Source of the DNA: Bursaphelenchus xylophilus
Lineage: Eukaryota > Nematoda > Chromadorea > Rhabditida > Aphelenchoididae
Direction of reading: 5' to 3'
Length of the DNA: 64,000 nucleotides
Assembly (NCBI GenBank): GCA_904066235.2
Contig: CAJFCV020000004.1
Span: 11,594,001 to 11,658,000 of the forward strand
Part shown: positions 34,556-46,800 of the stretch, in pieces
Position numbering within the stretch: position 1 is the stretch's first letter
How the letters are laid out: every line of letters starts with the position of its first letter
Translations under genes and position numbers: made by a program
Notes under the pieces: model-generated
The model's database searches: none
Seen by the model: the letters and a program-made list of their open reading frames with translations, nothing else
What the model was told of the DNA's origin: nothing

Positions 34556-37500
34556 ATGTCATTACAACTACTCTCAGTCAACAAAGCCTGGCTAACGACC
34601 CTTGGAGCGGCGGGCGCTCTAGCATTGATATTGTTTCCAAAATTCCGAAGGATTTTGTACACAATACCAAGGGACATCAGGTCAGCTTTTACTCGAACAA
34701 ATTGATCTCTAAAAATTTCTCATTCACACAACTCATTTATGACTTCATTTCAGGGCAATCCTCACGTTATTTCATGTGAAATACGTCGTGAAAAAGGCTC
34801 AGCGACTCAACAAGCCGATGCATTGGTATTTCCTCAACGTCGTCAAACGGAACCCACAAAAAATTGCGGTAGAAGAGGTGGAGACTGGAAGAAAATTTAC
34901 GTTGAAAGAGCTGAACGATTTGGCTAACAAATATGCAAACATGTTCAAGGCAAGTTCTAGTCTAAACTTTAAAAATTTTGTATTTCAGTCAAAAGGCTTC
35001 AAAAAGGATGACACTGTCGGTCTATTTCTCGAAAATTCCGCTGATTTCGTCGCCCTTTGGATCGGGTTATCCAAGATTGGAGTGCGCACGGCGTGGCTGA
35101 ACACCCATATCAAGTTGGAGCCGCTGCAATATTCAATCGCCGCTGCGAATTGCAACTCATTGATTACTAGCAATCACTTGCTTACGACTGGTAGAAATTT
35201 TTACAATGAATTTATAAGTTTGTCGGGTAAATAATGTGGATCCATCGGGTCTTGAAATCGCCCATTATCGATTTGCGATGGCTGGCCGCGGCCATAGGTT
35301 TGTTCGCTTGGCGACTGCGACAAAGGGGGACCTTTTGCTGCGATAAATCCACATTATTTTCCCGCTGGTTGCTTCGCGCAAAGCCACTAGTGAGAAGACA
35401 AGTCAAGACTTTTTTCCCCGCTTAGCATATGATAGACCTGATCCAGTGGCAAAGACATACCATTTTGCATCCGAGAAGTATCAAAAAAGAAGCAAAATGT
35501 CTCCCTCTCCAACTACAAAAACTCCGTTTTGCGCCCTTTCCCTCACACAGAGCGGGAGCGCTTTTGAGATCGGAGTTTTTTCACTTGGAGAGGGGAGGTA
35601 TTTTTCCACATTTTTTGATACTTCCAGGATGCAAAATGGCACGTTTTTGACAATGGATCAGGTTCGCAATCGTACTAGTTTTCAACGCCCCTCTTGGACT
35701 TCCATTACCCTTCCTTTTTAGTCATCGACGAAGCCGTTTCCGCCGGCTGTATTCCGTACGGCTTCCCAACCTACACCATTGACGCCAATGACGATGACTT
35801 TGCCCAAGATATCAGCCCACTTCTCACCGATCCCTCCGAGCCTCCAGAAGATCCGGAGGTCAATTTTTCTTCCATTTTGTGCTACATCTACACAAGTGGC
35901 ACCACGGGCAATCCGAAACCGGCGGTGATCAAGCATCATCGCTACTTTTGGATGTCCATGTTGTCGGGGTTGGTGTGCGACATCCGCGAGGACGACATAG
36001 TCTACTTGTTTTTGCCGATGTACCACTCCGCCGGCGGGATTCTGGGAGCCGGACAGTTGTTGGCACGGGGTAGGGGATTTTAGCTTTTTTAAAAAATATT
36101 AAATACTATCAGTTTGTCGGGAAAATAATGAGCACTCTGTTCGCGACAAAATCAAAATGTTTTCTTCTCATATGCTCTTACAACTTTATATCCAATCGAT
36201 GTTAACAATTCTTTCTAGGCAGCAAACTAGTGATCCGAAAGAAGTTTTCCGCCCGAAACTTCTGGCCCGAGATCCGCAAATACAACTGCACTGCCAGCCA
36301 GTACATTGGAGAAGTGGCCAGATACATTGTGGCCCAACCACCGCAACCCGACGACGCCCAGCATCCGCTACGATTGCTTTATGGAAACGGGCTTCGAATT
36401 GAGATTTGGAGGGAGCTTGTAGAGCGGTTCAAGGTCCCGAAGATCAGCGAATTTTACGGCAGTACCGAGGGCAACGCGAACATTGTCAATTTGGACTCGA
36501 CTATTGGTGCGTGCGGCTTGTTGCCGCTCTCGAGGTTCATTCAGGACCGAGCAACTGTCGCTGTGTTGAAGAGTAAGTCGTCTTCAAACTGTAACAAATT
36601 TTGTTTCAGTTGACAAAGACACGGGCGAATTCCTGAGAGACAAAAATGGACTTTGTATTTGTTGTGACCCCGGCGAACAAGGCCACCTGGTTGGAATTAT
36701 CAGGGACGATGACGCTGTAAACAAGTTTGAGGGATATCTGAACAAAGCCGAAACCGACAAGAAGATTATCAGAGACGTCTTCAAAAAGGGAGATGTGGCG
36801 TTCGCAAGTGGTGATCTCTTCCTCTGGGATGAGTATGGATACCTCTTTTTCAAGGTGAGTATTTGTCCTTATCAGTCAGTCGGGAAAATAAAGAGCACAC
36901 TGTGGCATCGAAAATTGCGACGCCGCGGACAAAATGAATTGTGTCGGGAAAATAATGTGGATTCGGCTTGGTATTGCGCACCATCGCTTTCCAGGGCTCG
37001 CGGCGGCTGGGGATAGAATAATTAGGACGGGCGGGGCATCTTGCAACGACAAATCCCCATTATTTTTCCGACAGACTAATGCTGGAACACGTCCTTATAA
37101 GAACTTGCTTATCTGGACGTATAATAATAGCATAATATAAACTCCGCGAGCAACGGTAAATAAAAAATTTATGCTGTAAATTTGCAGGATCGCCTCGGCG
37201 ACACCTATCGCTGGCGTGGAGAGAACGTGAGTACCATGGAAGTGGAAGGCGTCCTTCAACCGGTAAAATCAATTCAAGACGTTGCTGTGTACGGAGTCGA
37301 GGTTAAGGGTCGGGAAGGCCGAGCCGGCATGATCAGCGCTTCTCTTGCCGAAGGGGCTGAAGTGAATGTGAGTTTGGTGTCGTCAAAAAAGATTTTGTTT
37401 TTTCAGGACCTAGTCAAAGAAGTGAGTGAAAGAGTGACCTCCCGACTTCCTGGCTACGCAATTCCTGTGTTCCTGCGAATCGGCAAAGAGTTCGAAAGAA

Positions 37501-37667
37501 CGGGGACCTTCAAACTCAAGAAGAACAAGTTGAAGGAGCAAGGCTTCAATCCGGAGGCTTGCAATGGCGACGAGCTATATTACTACGACTCTAGCAGCAA
37601 GACATACAAGCATTTGGACAGTCAAATGTACGAGGATATTCAATCCGGGAGATATACAAAGATCTAA
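34556..37667 (+). CDS. FATP-type very-long-chain acyl-CoA synthetase, eight exons
   Basis: Exons 34556-34680, 34754-34949, 34989-35190, 35722-36069, 36219-36572, 36610-36854, 37188-37367 and 37407-37667 join to 636 residues, normal for the SLC27/FATP family. An N-terminal hydrophobic anchor (about residues 8-28) is followed by the AMP-binding motif YIYTSGTTGNPKPAVIKH (about 230), EFYGSTEGN (about 375) and the FATP signature DRLGDTYRWRGENV (about 490). It should activate long or very-long-chain fatty acids to CoA esters at the ER or plasma membrane; the nearest nematode relatives are the ACS-20/ACS-22 type. Intron 2 is 39 bases with a GC-AG boundary (GCAAGT). Introns 3, 4 and 6 contain D and A elements. 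An acceptor four bases before the ATG suggests trans-splicing. Converges on the next gene with an 86-base gap. Confidence 0.93.
34950..34988 (+). other. GC-AG intron of 39 bases in the FATP gene
   Basis: AAG|GCAAGT...TTTGTATTTCAG|TCA. It is a multiple of three and open, so an unspliced reading is possible, but FATP relatives have no insertion between MF and the KG that follow. Confidence 0.7.
35214..35368. mobile_element. Family D MITE, TGTGG subtype
   Basis: GTTTGTCGGGTAAATAATGTGG and CCACATTATTTTCCCG. In FATP intron 3. Confidence 0.6.
35428..35673. mobile_element. Family A palindrome, degenerate
   Basis: AGACCTGATCCAGTGGCAAA and AATGGATCAGGTTCGC. In FATP intron 3. Confidence 0.6.
36110..36165. 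mobile_element. Family D left half
   Basis: TCAGTTTGTCGGGAAAATAA then GAGCACTCTG; right half missing. FATP intron 4. Confidence 0.45.
36872..37079. mobile_element. Composite of two D subtypes
   Basis: A GAGCAC-type left half is joined at GAATTGTG to a TGTGG-type element ending TTATTTTTCCGACAGACTAA. FATP intron 6. Confidence 0.55.
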
Positions 37668-37753
37668 TTGTGAACTGCATTACTTTTCTTGAAGATGCAT
37701 AGTCAATGTTGTGAAAATAATATTATATTACAGAAATAATATTATATTACAGT

Positions 37754-39016
37754 TTATTCTTCATCATGACTTATAATGTTTCCCCTTTCTTTGATTATTA
37801 TATTATTCTCGTCAAACTGCACCACACGGCTCTTCCATGTGGAAGGGTTAATGTATGGTCTCTGTAGAGGCAAGAAATCCTTTTCGATCTCCTTTTTCCA
37901 TCCCATCGGTTGGTTCTCTCTTGACTCCTCATCTCCATTATCGACCAGAACCTTTTCGGACGACTTGGTTCCGTAGAATGAATCCAGCTCATCGTTGAAG
38001 AAAGCCTCAACTAACTCGCTGGGGTAGGCTTCGGACAGTCCCTCTTCAACTGGCTCATCAGGACCCGCAGCTGTCGTTGAGGCATACGGGGTAGTTGTTG
38101 TTGCAACTGTCGAAGGCCAGCCTCGACTTGGAGTGGTGGAGCCGGCGGTTCGCGCGTTTGTTGTCGAAGTCCAGCCTCGACTATTTGCTTCCACGGTCCG
38201 GCCGGTGCTGCTCTTGGCGAACGGCTTGGTCGGTCGTTTCTCGGCGCCGCCGACCGCGTCTCGTTCGACTTTGAGCTGGGGTCGACGTCGAGGATCCGAC
38301 AGTCGAGTTTGAGCGGGATTTTTCCACGCAGAAAGTACACCTGGAATTAGTTTCTACATTCACATCCATTAAAACCGAGAAAAGCGTACTCTCGTCATCA
38401 TCGGCTGGTCTATGCTGATCGTTGTCCGTCGCATCGACATTTCCGAGGTGTTGAAGGGAAGCGGGGTGGTTGTGGCGAGGGTTACAACCTTCCGAGGCTT
38501 GGTGATCTTGTTCGTGGGGGATATGGGAAGTCGGGCGGGGAGTTCGAGCATTTTGCGGAGGAGAGTTCGCTCGTCCTCGAACGGGTGGTCAGCCTCGGTG
38601 TGGGCTTCTTCGGTAGACTGATTTGGACGAACAATACGAGGGCCTGAAACGTCGGAAAGCGTGATTCTAAAAGCTCTCGCTTTCTTGCAGACTCATCAGC
38701 AAGGGAAATCAAAAAAGCGAGGACTTTTCACGAGCTAGCGGGACTTACTTTTCATCCGTTTCCTTGTCTCCGTCCCCGAAGACACCTTGAACAATCTTTT
38801 GTAATCCTTATCGGCCAGCGGCTCCTGCACACTATCAGAGTTCGCGATCTGCTGCCCACTCTTCTTGCTGGGATACACGGGAAGTTGACTGTTGAAAAAG
38901 CGATCTCTCGCCGACATTTTTGTCAACAACTCTTTCTTCTCCACAGCACTATCGACTTCCCCGAATTCAAAGAGAAATAGCAGCAAAAACAGCGCAATTA
39001 TAACGTCCTGGCACAT
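37754..39016 (-). CDS. Secreted low-complexity protein, frame change in last exon
   Basis: Exons 39016-38749, 38643-38390 and 38340-37754 carry good splice sites. The first exon starts with a signal peptide (CQDVIIALFLLLFLF), then a charged Ser/Lys region; exon 2 is Pro/Thr-rich. Exon 2 splices in frame 0 into a frame of exon 3 that stops at 38011, but the long open frame of exon 3, ending at 37754, is in a different phase and has better codon use and a plausible acidic C-terminus (ending IISHDEE). Either an indel lies near 38250-38290, the assembly has an error, or the model needs another splice. I do not recognise a domain; the composition suggests an extracellular or cuticle-associated protein. 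AATAAA on the minus strand overlaps 37752-37757. Confidence 0.55.
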
Positions 39017-40455
39017 TCCGTGCTACCACATCAGTCTTCCAGAACGTCGGAATCTTCAGCGACAAAGTTGGACGGAAGCGCGATAAATAATATAAACGAT
39101 GTCCGCGGTTTCTACTTCCCACAATAATGCGGTAAATCCGATCCCCTTGCGGGGATACAATTATCCACTCAGGTATGAATAATGCAAGTCGACGAAACAA
39201 AAATGCAGCCGAAAACGAAGGAGAAGGAGGAGTACGAAGACTTTCCACTTTTTCGTCTGGAAGAAGCAGGAAGTAAGGGTTTTTGATCGGTTACAATAGC
39301 AGTGCAGTAACAGTCATAACCGTTGATCTTCCAACACAAAGAATTATATTAAGAAGAGTCGCCTATTGAAAGGTGGTTCATAGTTCAACAATGATCTATC
39401 GACGTCAATCCAGCGTATACATATAGTTGAAGCTGTTTTCTGATCAAGGTTTTTAAATCTTTTATTGATTAAAATCAGTGTGGCATTTCGTCACAAATGC
39501 AATTTAGGCTTTCATTTGCATCCAAAATTTTATCCGCACCGAAATTTTGAAATGTTAAAAAAAATAATTATTGATTTTTTGTGACACTACGCAACATAAA
39601 AAAACGATATATGAAAAGTTTGAAGAACTATGGCCGACTAATTGCAAGTCTTCCGTATCTTCAAGGCATTATAACTGTTGCTGCAATGTTCTTGTAAACA
39701 ATCAAAAACCCTTGCTTCACTCTTCTTCCACACAAAAAAGGAAAGATTGTTTTCTTGTGAATTTCTTGTGAATTTCTGCGAAACAACATTTTTCTCTCAT
39801 GTTTATGCGCGCTTCAAGACTATTCTTGAATTTAAGTCAGAGTTCTTTCCCGTAGTTTCAGCGTTGTAAGGAAAAGAGAGAGTTGTGTTGAATCAAAGAG
39901 AAGTAAAATTAATTTTTGGCGAGCCACAAAGCCTTTTGATTGTTGAGTAAAAAGGAAGTACAATTGAAATGGAAAATCAAAAAACAAACACGAAAAAATG
40001 CAAAGGAAAAAGTTTTTACTCGAAATTTCAGCATGGTGGAAACCATGTGCGCGCTTTGCCGAAACGACCGAAGCTTTTAGGTCGAAAGTGACGATTTTTT
40101 GTAGTAACACTTTTAAAAATTTTGGCATAAAAAGAATAGGGCCTATTTCTGCCGCGGAGGGTAGTATCTCCACTAAAAAAAGTTGAGAAGTCTCAAAAAT
40201 ATGGCGAAGAAATTTTTCTCTCTCTCTCTCCCTCTGAGTGCTCTCTGCGCCTCGATTACTCGCTCGGCGGTAAGTCCTTGCCAAGCATGAGCTAAAACTA
40301 GGGTCTTCCTTGGTCGACAAATAAACGTTTTGTTTTATTCGGCGAAGGTGTCGGCGGACAGCACAAGCCATATTTATTAAGAAAAAGCTATGTTACGGTC
40401 ATTCTCTCTATCGAGCAACGGCTTTGCTACTGTTGCGCCTTGTTTAAGAGAGTTA
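39017..40455. other. Intergenic: promoter of the secreted gene and a B fragment
   Basis: ATAAATAATATAAACG at about 39083 is TATA-like; CCCCTTGCGGGG is a small palindrome near 39145. A degenerate B lies at 39990-40300. Nothing coding. Confidence 0.4.
39990..40300. mobile_element. Degenerate family B copy
   Basis: GCTTTTAGGTCGAAAGTGAC, CCTATTTCTGCCG and GCATGAGCTAAAACTAGG mark it. Confidence 0.45.
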
Positions 40456-42634
40456 TTAGGCAGAGGTAGAGTCAAGGCTTTTTGATGCTTTGTCGACCTG
40501 ATATTTCCTTTCCAAGTCATACTTCTTGATCAGCGGTAGAGCATCCTCCATTGCGTGGTTTGCTTTCAACGAAAGAATATCTCTTGTTGCCGACTTAACC
40601 TTCTCTTCAACACCTTCCAACTCGACGTCGTAAAGTAGTTGAGGATGGATCATGGCAGACGGAACTTGTTGGAGAAAGGCGTATTCGTACAAGGTTTGAC
40701 ACTAAAAATTTCGGAGTTATGTTAAGAATTTCTTACCAGTTCGCTGCTGAACGGAATCCTGAATCCTTTCTTCGTGAACTCATCGCACACAGTTTCATAA
40801 TAAGTGGCTAAAACTCTGGCTTCGCAGGCGCGCCGAACGTTGCCTTGCGGACAACATACCATGAATCTGGCCAAATCGGATAACGGATTTCCTGGATAAG
40901 AAAGATCATTGCTTTAAACGGCACTGCTTACCATCAAAAACCGCCTGCCAGTCGATGAGAGCCGCGATACGATTCGAAACGGAATTGTCTTCGTTTTTGT
41001 AGAATAATATGTTATTTGAGTGGACGTCGCCGTGGCAAAGTGTCACGACATCTAAATTTATGATCATCAATCTGTCGGGAAAATAATGAGCACAATGCCG
41101 CTGCGCCGATCGCGTCGCTGAAGCGAAAATCAAATTGATTTTGCCGCGACCAATTCATGCGATTTTCGGTGCGACAAAGTGCTCATTATTTTTCCGACAG
41201 ACTGAGAAGTGACCAAACCAGTCCTTACCATGTTTCTCAGCAATCCCTTTGGTCGCAAACTTGGAGAAGTCACTGTTCGTTAGACACATACACTTCTTCA
41301 TCAGATCAGCTTCTACAATATACATTTTACTACCCTTTATTACCATGCCTACTTACTCAACCCGCATTTTACTGCGGTATCGCCGAGATACGTTTGATAG
41401 CATCTTCCATAAAACTCCCGCGCGAATAAGTCGTTTTTGAAAACTCCTTTCCACTTCTTTTCGTCCAACGTTCCAATGGAGGCTTGGAACTTGGCCAAAA
41501 CTTTGGCGATTTCAAAACACAGCTCCTCTGTAACGTAGCGTTTTATTGAGATGCCCGTGCAGCTCTCGGAGAGATCTTGCATTATGATGCAGCCCGGATG
41601 CTTCTCGCCGCCAAGCTCAGTGTAGTAGCAGGTTGGTACGGGAAGATCTTTGAGATCTTTTATCAAGTCAAATAACTTGCACTCACACTCGTGTGGGACA
41701 TTGGTGTCTGAAATTGGGCTTAAGTCAACGATCAGCTCAACTTACCCTCGAAATTGATAACTGCGTTGGTCGGAACTTTTAGCACAACAGAAAATTGTGC
41801 GTCGTCGTCGAAGGCAAACGTGACTTTGTAGAGGGACGAAACGATGCCATCTCCAGCACCAATAATCTTGTAGGAGGCCTGAGACGTTTGAATAACTTGA
41901 CATATGCTTAGAATAATTCTTTCTACAAAATATGCGAGCTCTATAGCCCGGGATTTGCAGAGCCGCCTGAGATTTTCGATGACTGCGCATTTTCCAATAT
42001 TTTTCGAAAAAATTGTTCTAAATTTGTGCCGGGCTTAATCAAAATTTGAGCGTCGCACGTCAAACTGAGATAAGCTAAGACTGCTCTGTGCATTAATGGC
42101 AATTCGCCAAAAAAAGACGCAAAAAATTTTTTGTCGGGGAAGAAATGTGGTACTTTTGGGGCGAGAGAGTACGTTTTGCGCGCCTTTTCTCTGCCTTCTC
42201 TGTGGATTCAAGACCAAGTGTAACGAACCGATAGCGAAAGGTCTATCACGGTCACCGGACTCCTCAGTTTGTCGTGCGTCACACTTCCCAACTAGTCCTT
42301 CCGGAAAGATACCGGGCTGATTTTTGGAAGGTGCAAAAATCCATGGTACGAGCGATAACCAAAAAAAAAAGTCGCACGGAGTAAAAACCAGAAAAATGCG
42401 TAAAAAGAAGTTTTGTTTCGCACAGTGTGTGTCGTCATTTTAAGTCCGCGGCGACTTTCCGTATAAGCTGAAAAAAAAATTTACCTCGGAAATTTTATTC
42501 TTCTGGTTCAACTGTCGAAACTCCTCGCTGTTTTTCAACAACTTCAAACGAACATAATCAAACGTATAGGTAGAAGTTCCAATCTCATTGTCCAGCGCCT
42601 TCCCAGATCCGTCGCTCTCTTTCAGCCCGACCAT
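40456..42634 (-). CDS. CHK-like (DUF1679/ecdysteroid-kinase-like) kinase, seven exons
   Basis: Exons 42634-42485, 41878-41746, 41707-41357, 41312-41229, 41051-40932, 40891-40737 and 40701-40456 join to 412 residues, typical of this nematode family. The N-lobe shows an ATP-site Lys in FSVVLKVPTN; the catalytic loop is LCHGDVHSNNILF (about residue 246) and the metal-binding Asp is in ALIDWQ (about 272), matching the Brenner-type HxDxxxxN and D motifs. These enzymes are related to choline and aminoglycoside kinases and are thought to phosphorylate small molecules; the substrate here is unknown. Intron 1 carries B, K and E elements and intron 4 a D element. All splice phases close. Confidence 0.9.
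41067..41205. mobile_element. Family D MITE in kinase intron 4
   Basis: TCAATCTGTCGGGAAAATAA and TTATTTTTCCGACAGACTGA. Confidence 0.7.
41895..42290. mobile_element. Family B fragment split by K
   Basis: B sequence up to GAGCGTCGCAC, then K (42057-42275), then GCGTCACACTTCCC, the B end. Confidence 0.55.
42057..42275. mobile_element. Family K MITE, copy 2
   Basis: Inverted relative to 357-578. Flanked by GCGTCGCAC and GCGTCACAC, a 9-bp duplicate with one change. Confidence 0.6.
42291..42465. mobile_element. Family E MITE in kinase intron 1
   Basis: GTCCTTCCGGAAAGATACCG start, GCGGCGACTTTCCG end. Confidence 0.6.
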
Positions 42635-43820
42635 TGCGATCAGTCAAACAAATAACTTTTTCCATTTTATATATATATACCTTTAAAAATCGATCATTTC
42701 TTGATGTCTGAAAAATCGTTTATCGACGCAATCACATTACAACCGTTCATTTGTAATTTTTTTAGAAAAAAGTACTGTGAAGTTTGAGTTTCGGTCTACA
42801 TATCATAATTTTATGATGTAACTGCTTGAATGAAAGTTTTGGGCAATGCGCTGGAGTGATTTTTGCGACACGCACTGTACGAAAACGACACTGCCTATAA
42901 GGAAGCATAACGTAACCCATCGGTCGAGAAAAAAACTCTGTCACATGAAAACTCGCGTCGCCGCCGAGAAAATAAATCATCGTGGCAAAACCAAATTGCT
43001 TCGTCCAAACGAAATGTCAAAATTCACAAAAGAAATAAAATAATTCCGAAAAAAATGTTTTTCGGTCGGAAAAGCACACTAAAAATTCATTTTTGACATT
43101 TCGTTTGAATCCAACCGATACTAGGTGGGTGAAGTGCCGACAGGAGGCGTTAGACTCCCTGGGTTGCCGTGCGCTACGACTTTTCGGGTCAGCGACAGTT
43201 CGTGTCAACGATACTATGGACAGCGTCGGTTTGTCGTTGTATGCATGAGAAGGCTAGGAGAAGGCTTAGTTAGTAAAATGTAGAAATAATAAGATTGATT
43301 TGGTCCTAAGATAGCTTATCACCTTTTTTGAGGTGTTTTACATGTACTCACATCAATAATATCAAAATAAAAGTTAAGGATCTTCGTTTTATGCTACGAA
43401 AAAGTCTCGCATGCTGTCAATGTGATAAAAACGCGATGGAGACAAGTCTGCCGAAAATTTCTTGATGATAAATTAAGAAGTATCATTTGCATAGGAAATA
43501 TCAGGGAGACAAGAAAGAGCGAGCCTACAACTCCTGAACCAAAAAAAAACCCGTTGCCATGAAATTTGAACGCAATCATGCGTCCAAATTCAAACCCGGT
43601 CGTAATTTGATCAAGATAATAAAGGTTAGAGGTTAAAACGGTGAACTTCCCCGCAACGATTCTTTTGTTGTTTTAAGGTTTTGCGAGCCCTCAGAAAAAA
43701 CAAGTTTAAGGCAACTTCCTAAATCTGCTAGTGTCCGTCAAACGCCTCTGCTTTTTGCGTCTCGACCAGGTACCCCGTTTGAAGACCGTTGCAAGGTTTT
43801 TTCCCCTAAAAATTTGACAA
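42635..43820. other. Intergenic: D-like fragment, short palindrome, F repeat
   Basis: D core traces at 42925-42990; an inverted pair AAACGAAATGTCAAAAT/ATTTTTGACATTTCGTTT at 43005-43115; F copy 2 at 43110-43375. A run TATATATATA at 42669-42678 lies upstream of the kinase ATG. Confidence 0.4.
43110..43375. repeat. Family F dispersed repeat, copy 2
   Basis: See 17195-17655. Shared GACTTTTCGGGTCAGCGACAG and TTTGAGGTGTTTTACATGTA. Confidence 0.4.
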
Positions 43821-46800
43821 ATGAATCTGTCGCTGCTTGTGATTCTGGTGATGGGCCTAATTAGCGTTGCCGTTGTCGAAGGTATGTTGTTATAAATGAA
43901 GTTCAGTAAATAAAAGTGAAAGTTTTTTCTCTGACAGACTGAAAATTTGTCGTGATATCACGATATGTAAATAAGGAAGATAGTCAAAAAAATAATTTAT
44001 TTTTTTTGTGTTGTGGTGCTGCTAGTCCGGCTTTTTTCAATTGCGCTTTCTTTATTTCATCCAAGTGTACGTGGACATTTAATGGTAGAAGAAACAATGT
44101 GTTCCACTGAGGGGTGTCGAGGATTACTGTTCCACAATACAGGGTCTGTAGAGCTCCCTTTAGCCGCGCTTTTTACGAGTTCAAACAGGAATTGTCAAAA
44201 AAGATTTTCATGGTCCTGTCGCGACAACAAAGCTTGCAAACTATAAGCAGTAAAATAACGATCTGTCGGGAAGATAAGGTGGTTGCGCTTTGTAATCGTT
44301 TTTTATCGCGTTGCAACGCTAGCTGTAGAAATTTGGTGCGCGACTGCCACAAGGCCCGACGTTTTGCTGCGACAAATCGACCTTATTTTATCGGCGGACT
44401 GATAAATATTAACGCACGTGTAAGCTAGGCAATGTAATTTCTTGAAATTTCGTCTCTCAACCCGTAAAATACGCGACTTGCGACGCTCAGATTTTGATGA
44501 AACTTGGCACAAATTTAGAATAATTTTTTCTAACGAGGGAATGGTCTGAACTTCCCCCAGCGTTTGGGAAAATGACTAGTACAGGTGGATAGAACATGTC
44601 AACTTTGGTAAAAAGAGCCATTTTCCAGCTGCGGAATAAGCCCGGCCGACGAGAAAAATTGACCGAAAGTTCCACAAAAATTTCCTCTTTCTCTTCGCTC
44701 GGAAAAGAAGAGCGGTGTCCAATGGTTCGGTTAGCTGAGTGGATAAAGCATCCGCTCGGTATTCTTTTGGGGGTTGGTTCGATTCCGGAGTCTCGCGAAG
44801 GACCGTGATAAGGCTTTCATGAGTAAGATCAAACTCTAACAACCCAAACAAAAATTATTTTGCCTTTTTCAAAGTCAAGTCTATCACCAACCCAGTGTAA
44901 CTTCGACGTTCCATCGCTTTGAAAGTTCGGAAGCACCCAAAAATGCATTTGTTGACGATTATTGTTTTGGTATAATGCCTCCATAAAACGTATAAAAATG
45001 GCAAAATATTTTTTTGGGTTGTTAGAGTTTGATCTTGCTCATCAAAGCCTTATCATGGTCCTCCACGCGACCCCGGAACCGAACCAACCCCCAAAAGAAT
45101 ACCGAGCGGATGTTTTATCCACTCGGCTAACCGAACCATTGGACACCGCTCTTCTTTTCCGAGGGAAGAGAAAGAGGAAATTTTTGTGGAACTTTCGGTC
45201 GATTTTTCTCGTCGGCCGGGCTTATTCCGCAGCTGGAAAATGGCTCTTTTTACCAAAGTTGACATGCTCTATCCACCTGTACTAGTCGTTTTCCCAAACG
45301 CTGGGGGAAGTTCAGACCATTCCCTCGTAAGATATATGCGAGAATCCTAGCTCGCGCTCTGCAAAAAAAAAACCGAAATATTTAGATCGAAAGTCGGCCA
45401 AAATTTAGGACTTTTTGCCGAATTTTGGCACGAAAAGTTTCAAGCCTGTTTCTGCCGTAAAGGATAATATTTCTACAAAAAATCAAAATTTTCCGCACGA
45501 AACTGCCAAAGTTATGGCCAAAAAACGTTTTTCGCTCTGACCGCTCTCCACGTTTAGCGTGCTTTCTCTTTCGTTCGATATCTCGGCGGCGCCTGCAAAG
45601 CGCGAGCTAAAACTTTCAGGAATTGATATTTAGTCCATATCCGACGTGTGTGCAAAGTTTAAAGAAAATCTGAGCGTCGCACTTGGAGTAGTTCCCTTGT
45701 TAACTCAACAAATTCTTTAAACAGAACATGATGTTTTTTTGTCAACCGGATCGTTCTTTTCCACCCCCTCAACTTTTCCTCACCCGCGCTTAATCGCAAC
45801 TCTCCACTCATGCTTAATCGCAAATTAGACTTGATCACCTAATTTCGCCCACCCTTTAGGACAAACTTTTTCACGGACGCTTCCTCGATTTTTAGCGCGC
45901 TCGTTTGTTTCAACTGCGCGGTTTAAGAAAGAAAAAAGAGGTTGTTGATCCCTTATATTTTTAGCAATAAAAATCCTCCTCGCCGCGGGCTGTTTTTGAA
46001 ACATTTTAAAGCGAATTAAACGCAGATTAGCTTGTTTTTCTGATAAAGCTTTTGTCTCAAAACTCCAAGTGCAACGCTGGGATTTTGATGAAACTTGACA
46101 CAAATTTAGATCAATTTGTTCTAACAAGGTAGTATGCGAAAAACATGCGAAACTTCTAGCTCGCTCTTTGCGGAAAAAACCGAGATTTTTAGGTCGAAAT
46201 TTGGTAAGAATATGACATTTTTTGGCGAGTTTTGGCGTGAAAATTTGGCCTAAAATTTCTACTGTAAAGACTACTGTTTTCACAAAAAAAATCAATTTTT
46301 TCCGCACGAAACTGTCAAAGAAACGGCCAAGAAGAATTTTCAAGCCCTTCTGTCTGACCACACTCCGCCTTTTCCGTACTCTCTCGGTCTCAAAGATTGT
46401 TGAATATCTCGGCTGCGCCTGCAAAGCGCGAGCTAAAACTTTCAGGCATTGTTAGGTGCCCCATGCCCGGATTGTGTGCAAAATTTAAAGAAAATCTGAG
46501 CGTCGCCCGTCAGACTGTGAATTTTTTCCTTTGTCCCGGTTTGTGAAAATATATTTTCAGCTGTTGCGCCTCGCGGCATCTCCAATGGCCAATACACACT
46601 CTACATCCAAAAGAACGAGGTCTATTTTCGTCGTGGGCCATTAAAATTCAACGGCCCTGAGAAGTACAAGCCTCGAGTGCTGAACTTTTCCGATCGCCGC
46701 ACTCCCGCCATCTTCTACTCGCACAAGGAGAACGGAAGAGGCGTCGCGTACGACTTCCTGAACAAAAGACTGACCGAAAAGCCGGTCGGAAGCCGCCTCT

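Noticed and set aside
38967..39248. Minus-strand frame upstream of the secreted gene
   Set aside because: Overlaps the better-supported signal-peptide exon in another frame and lacks splice support.
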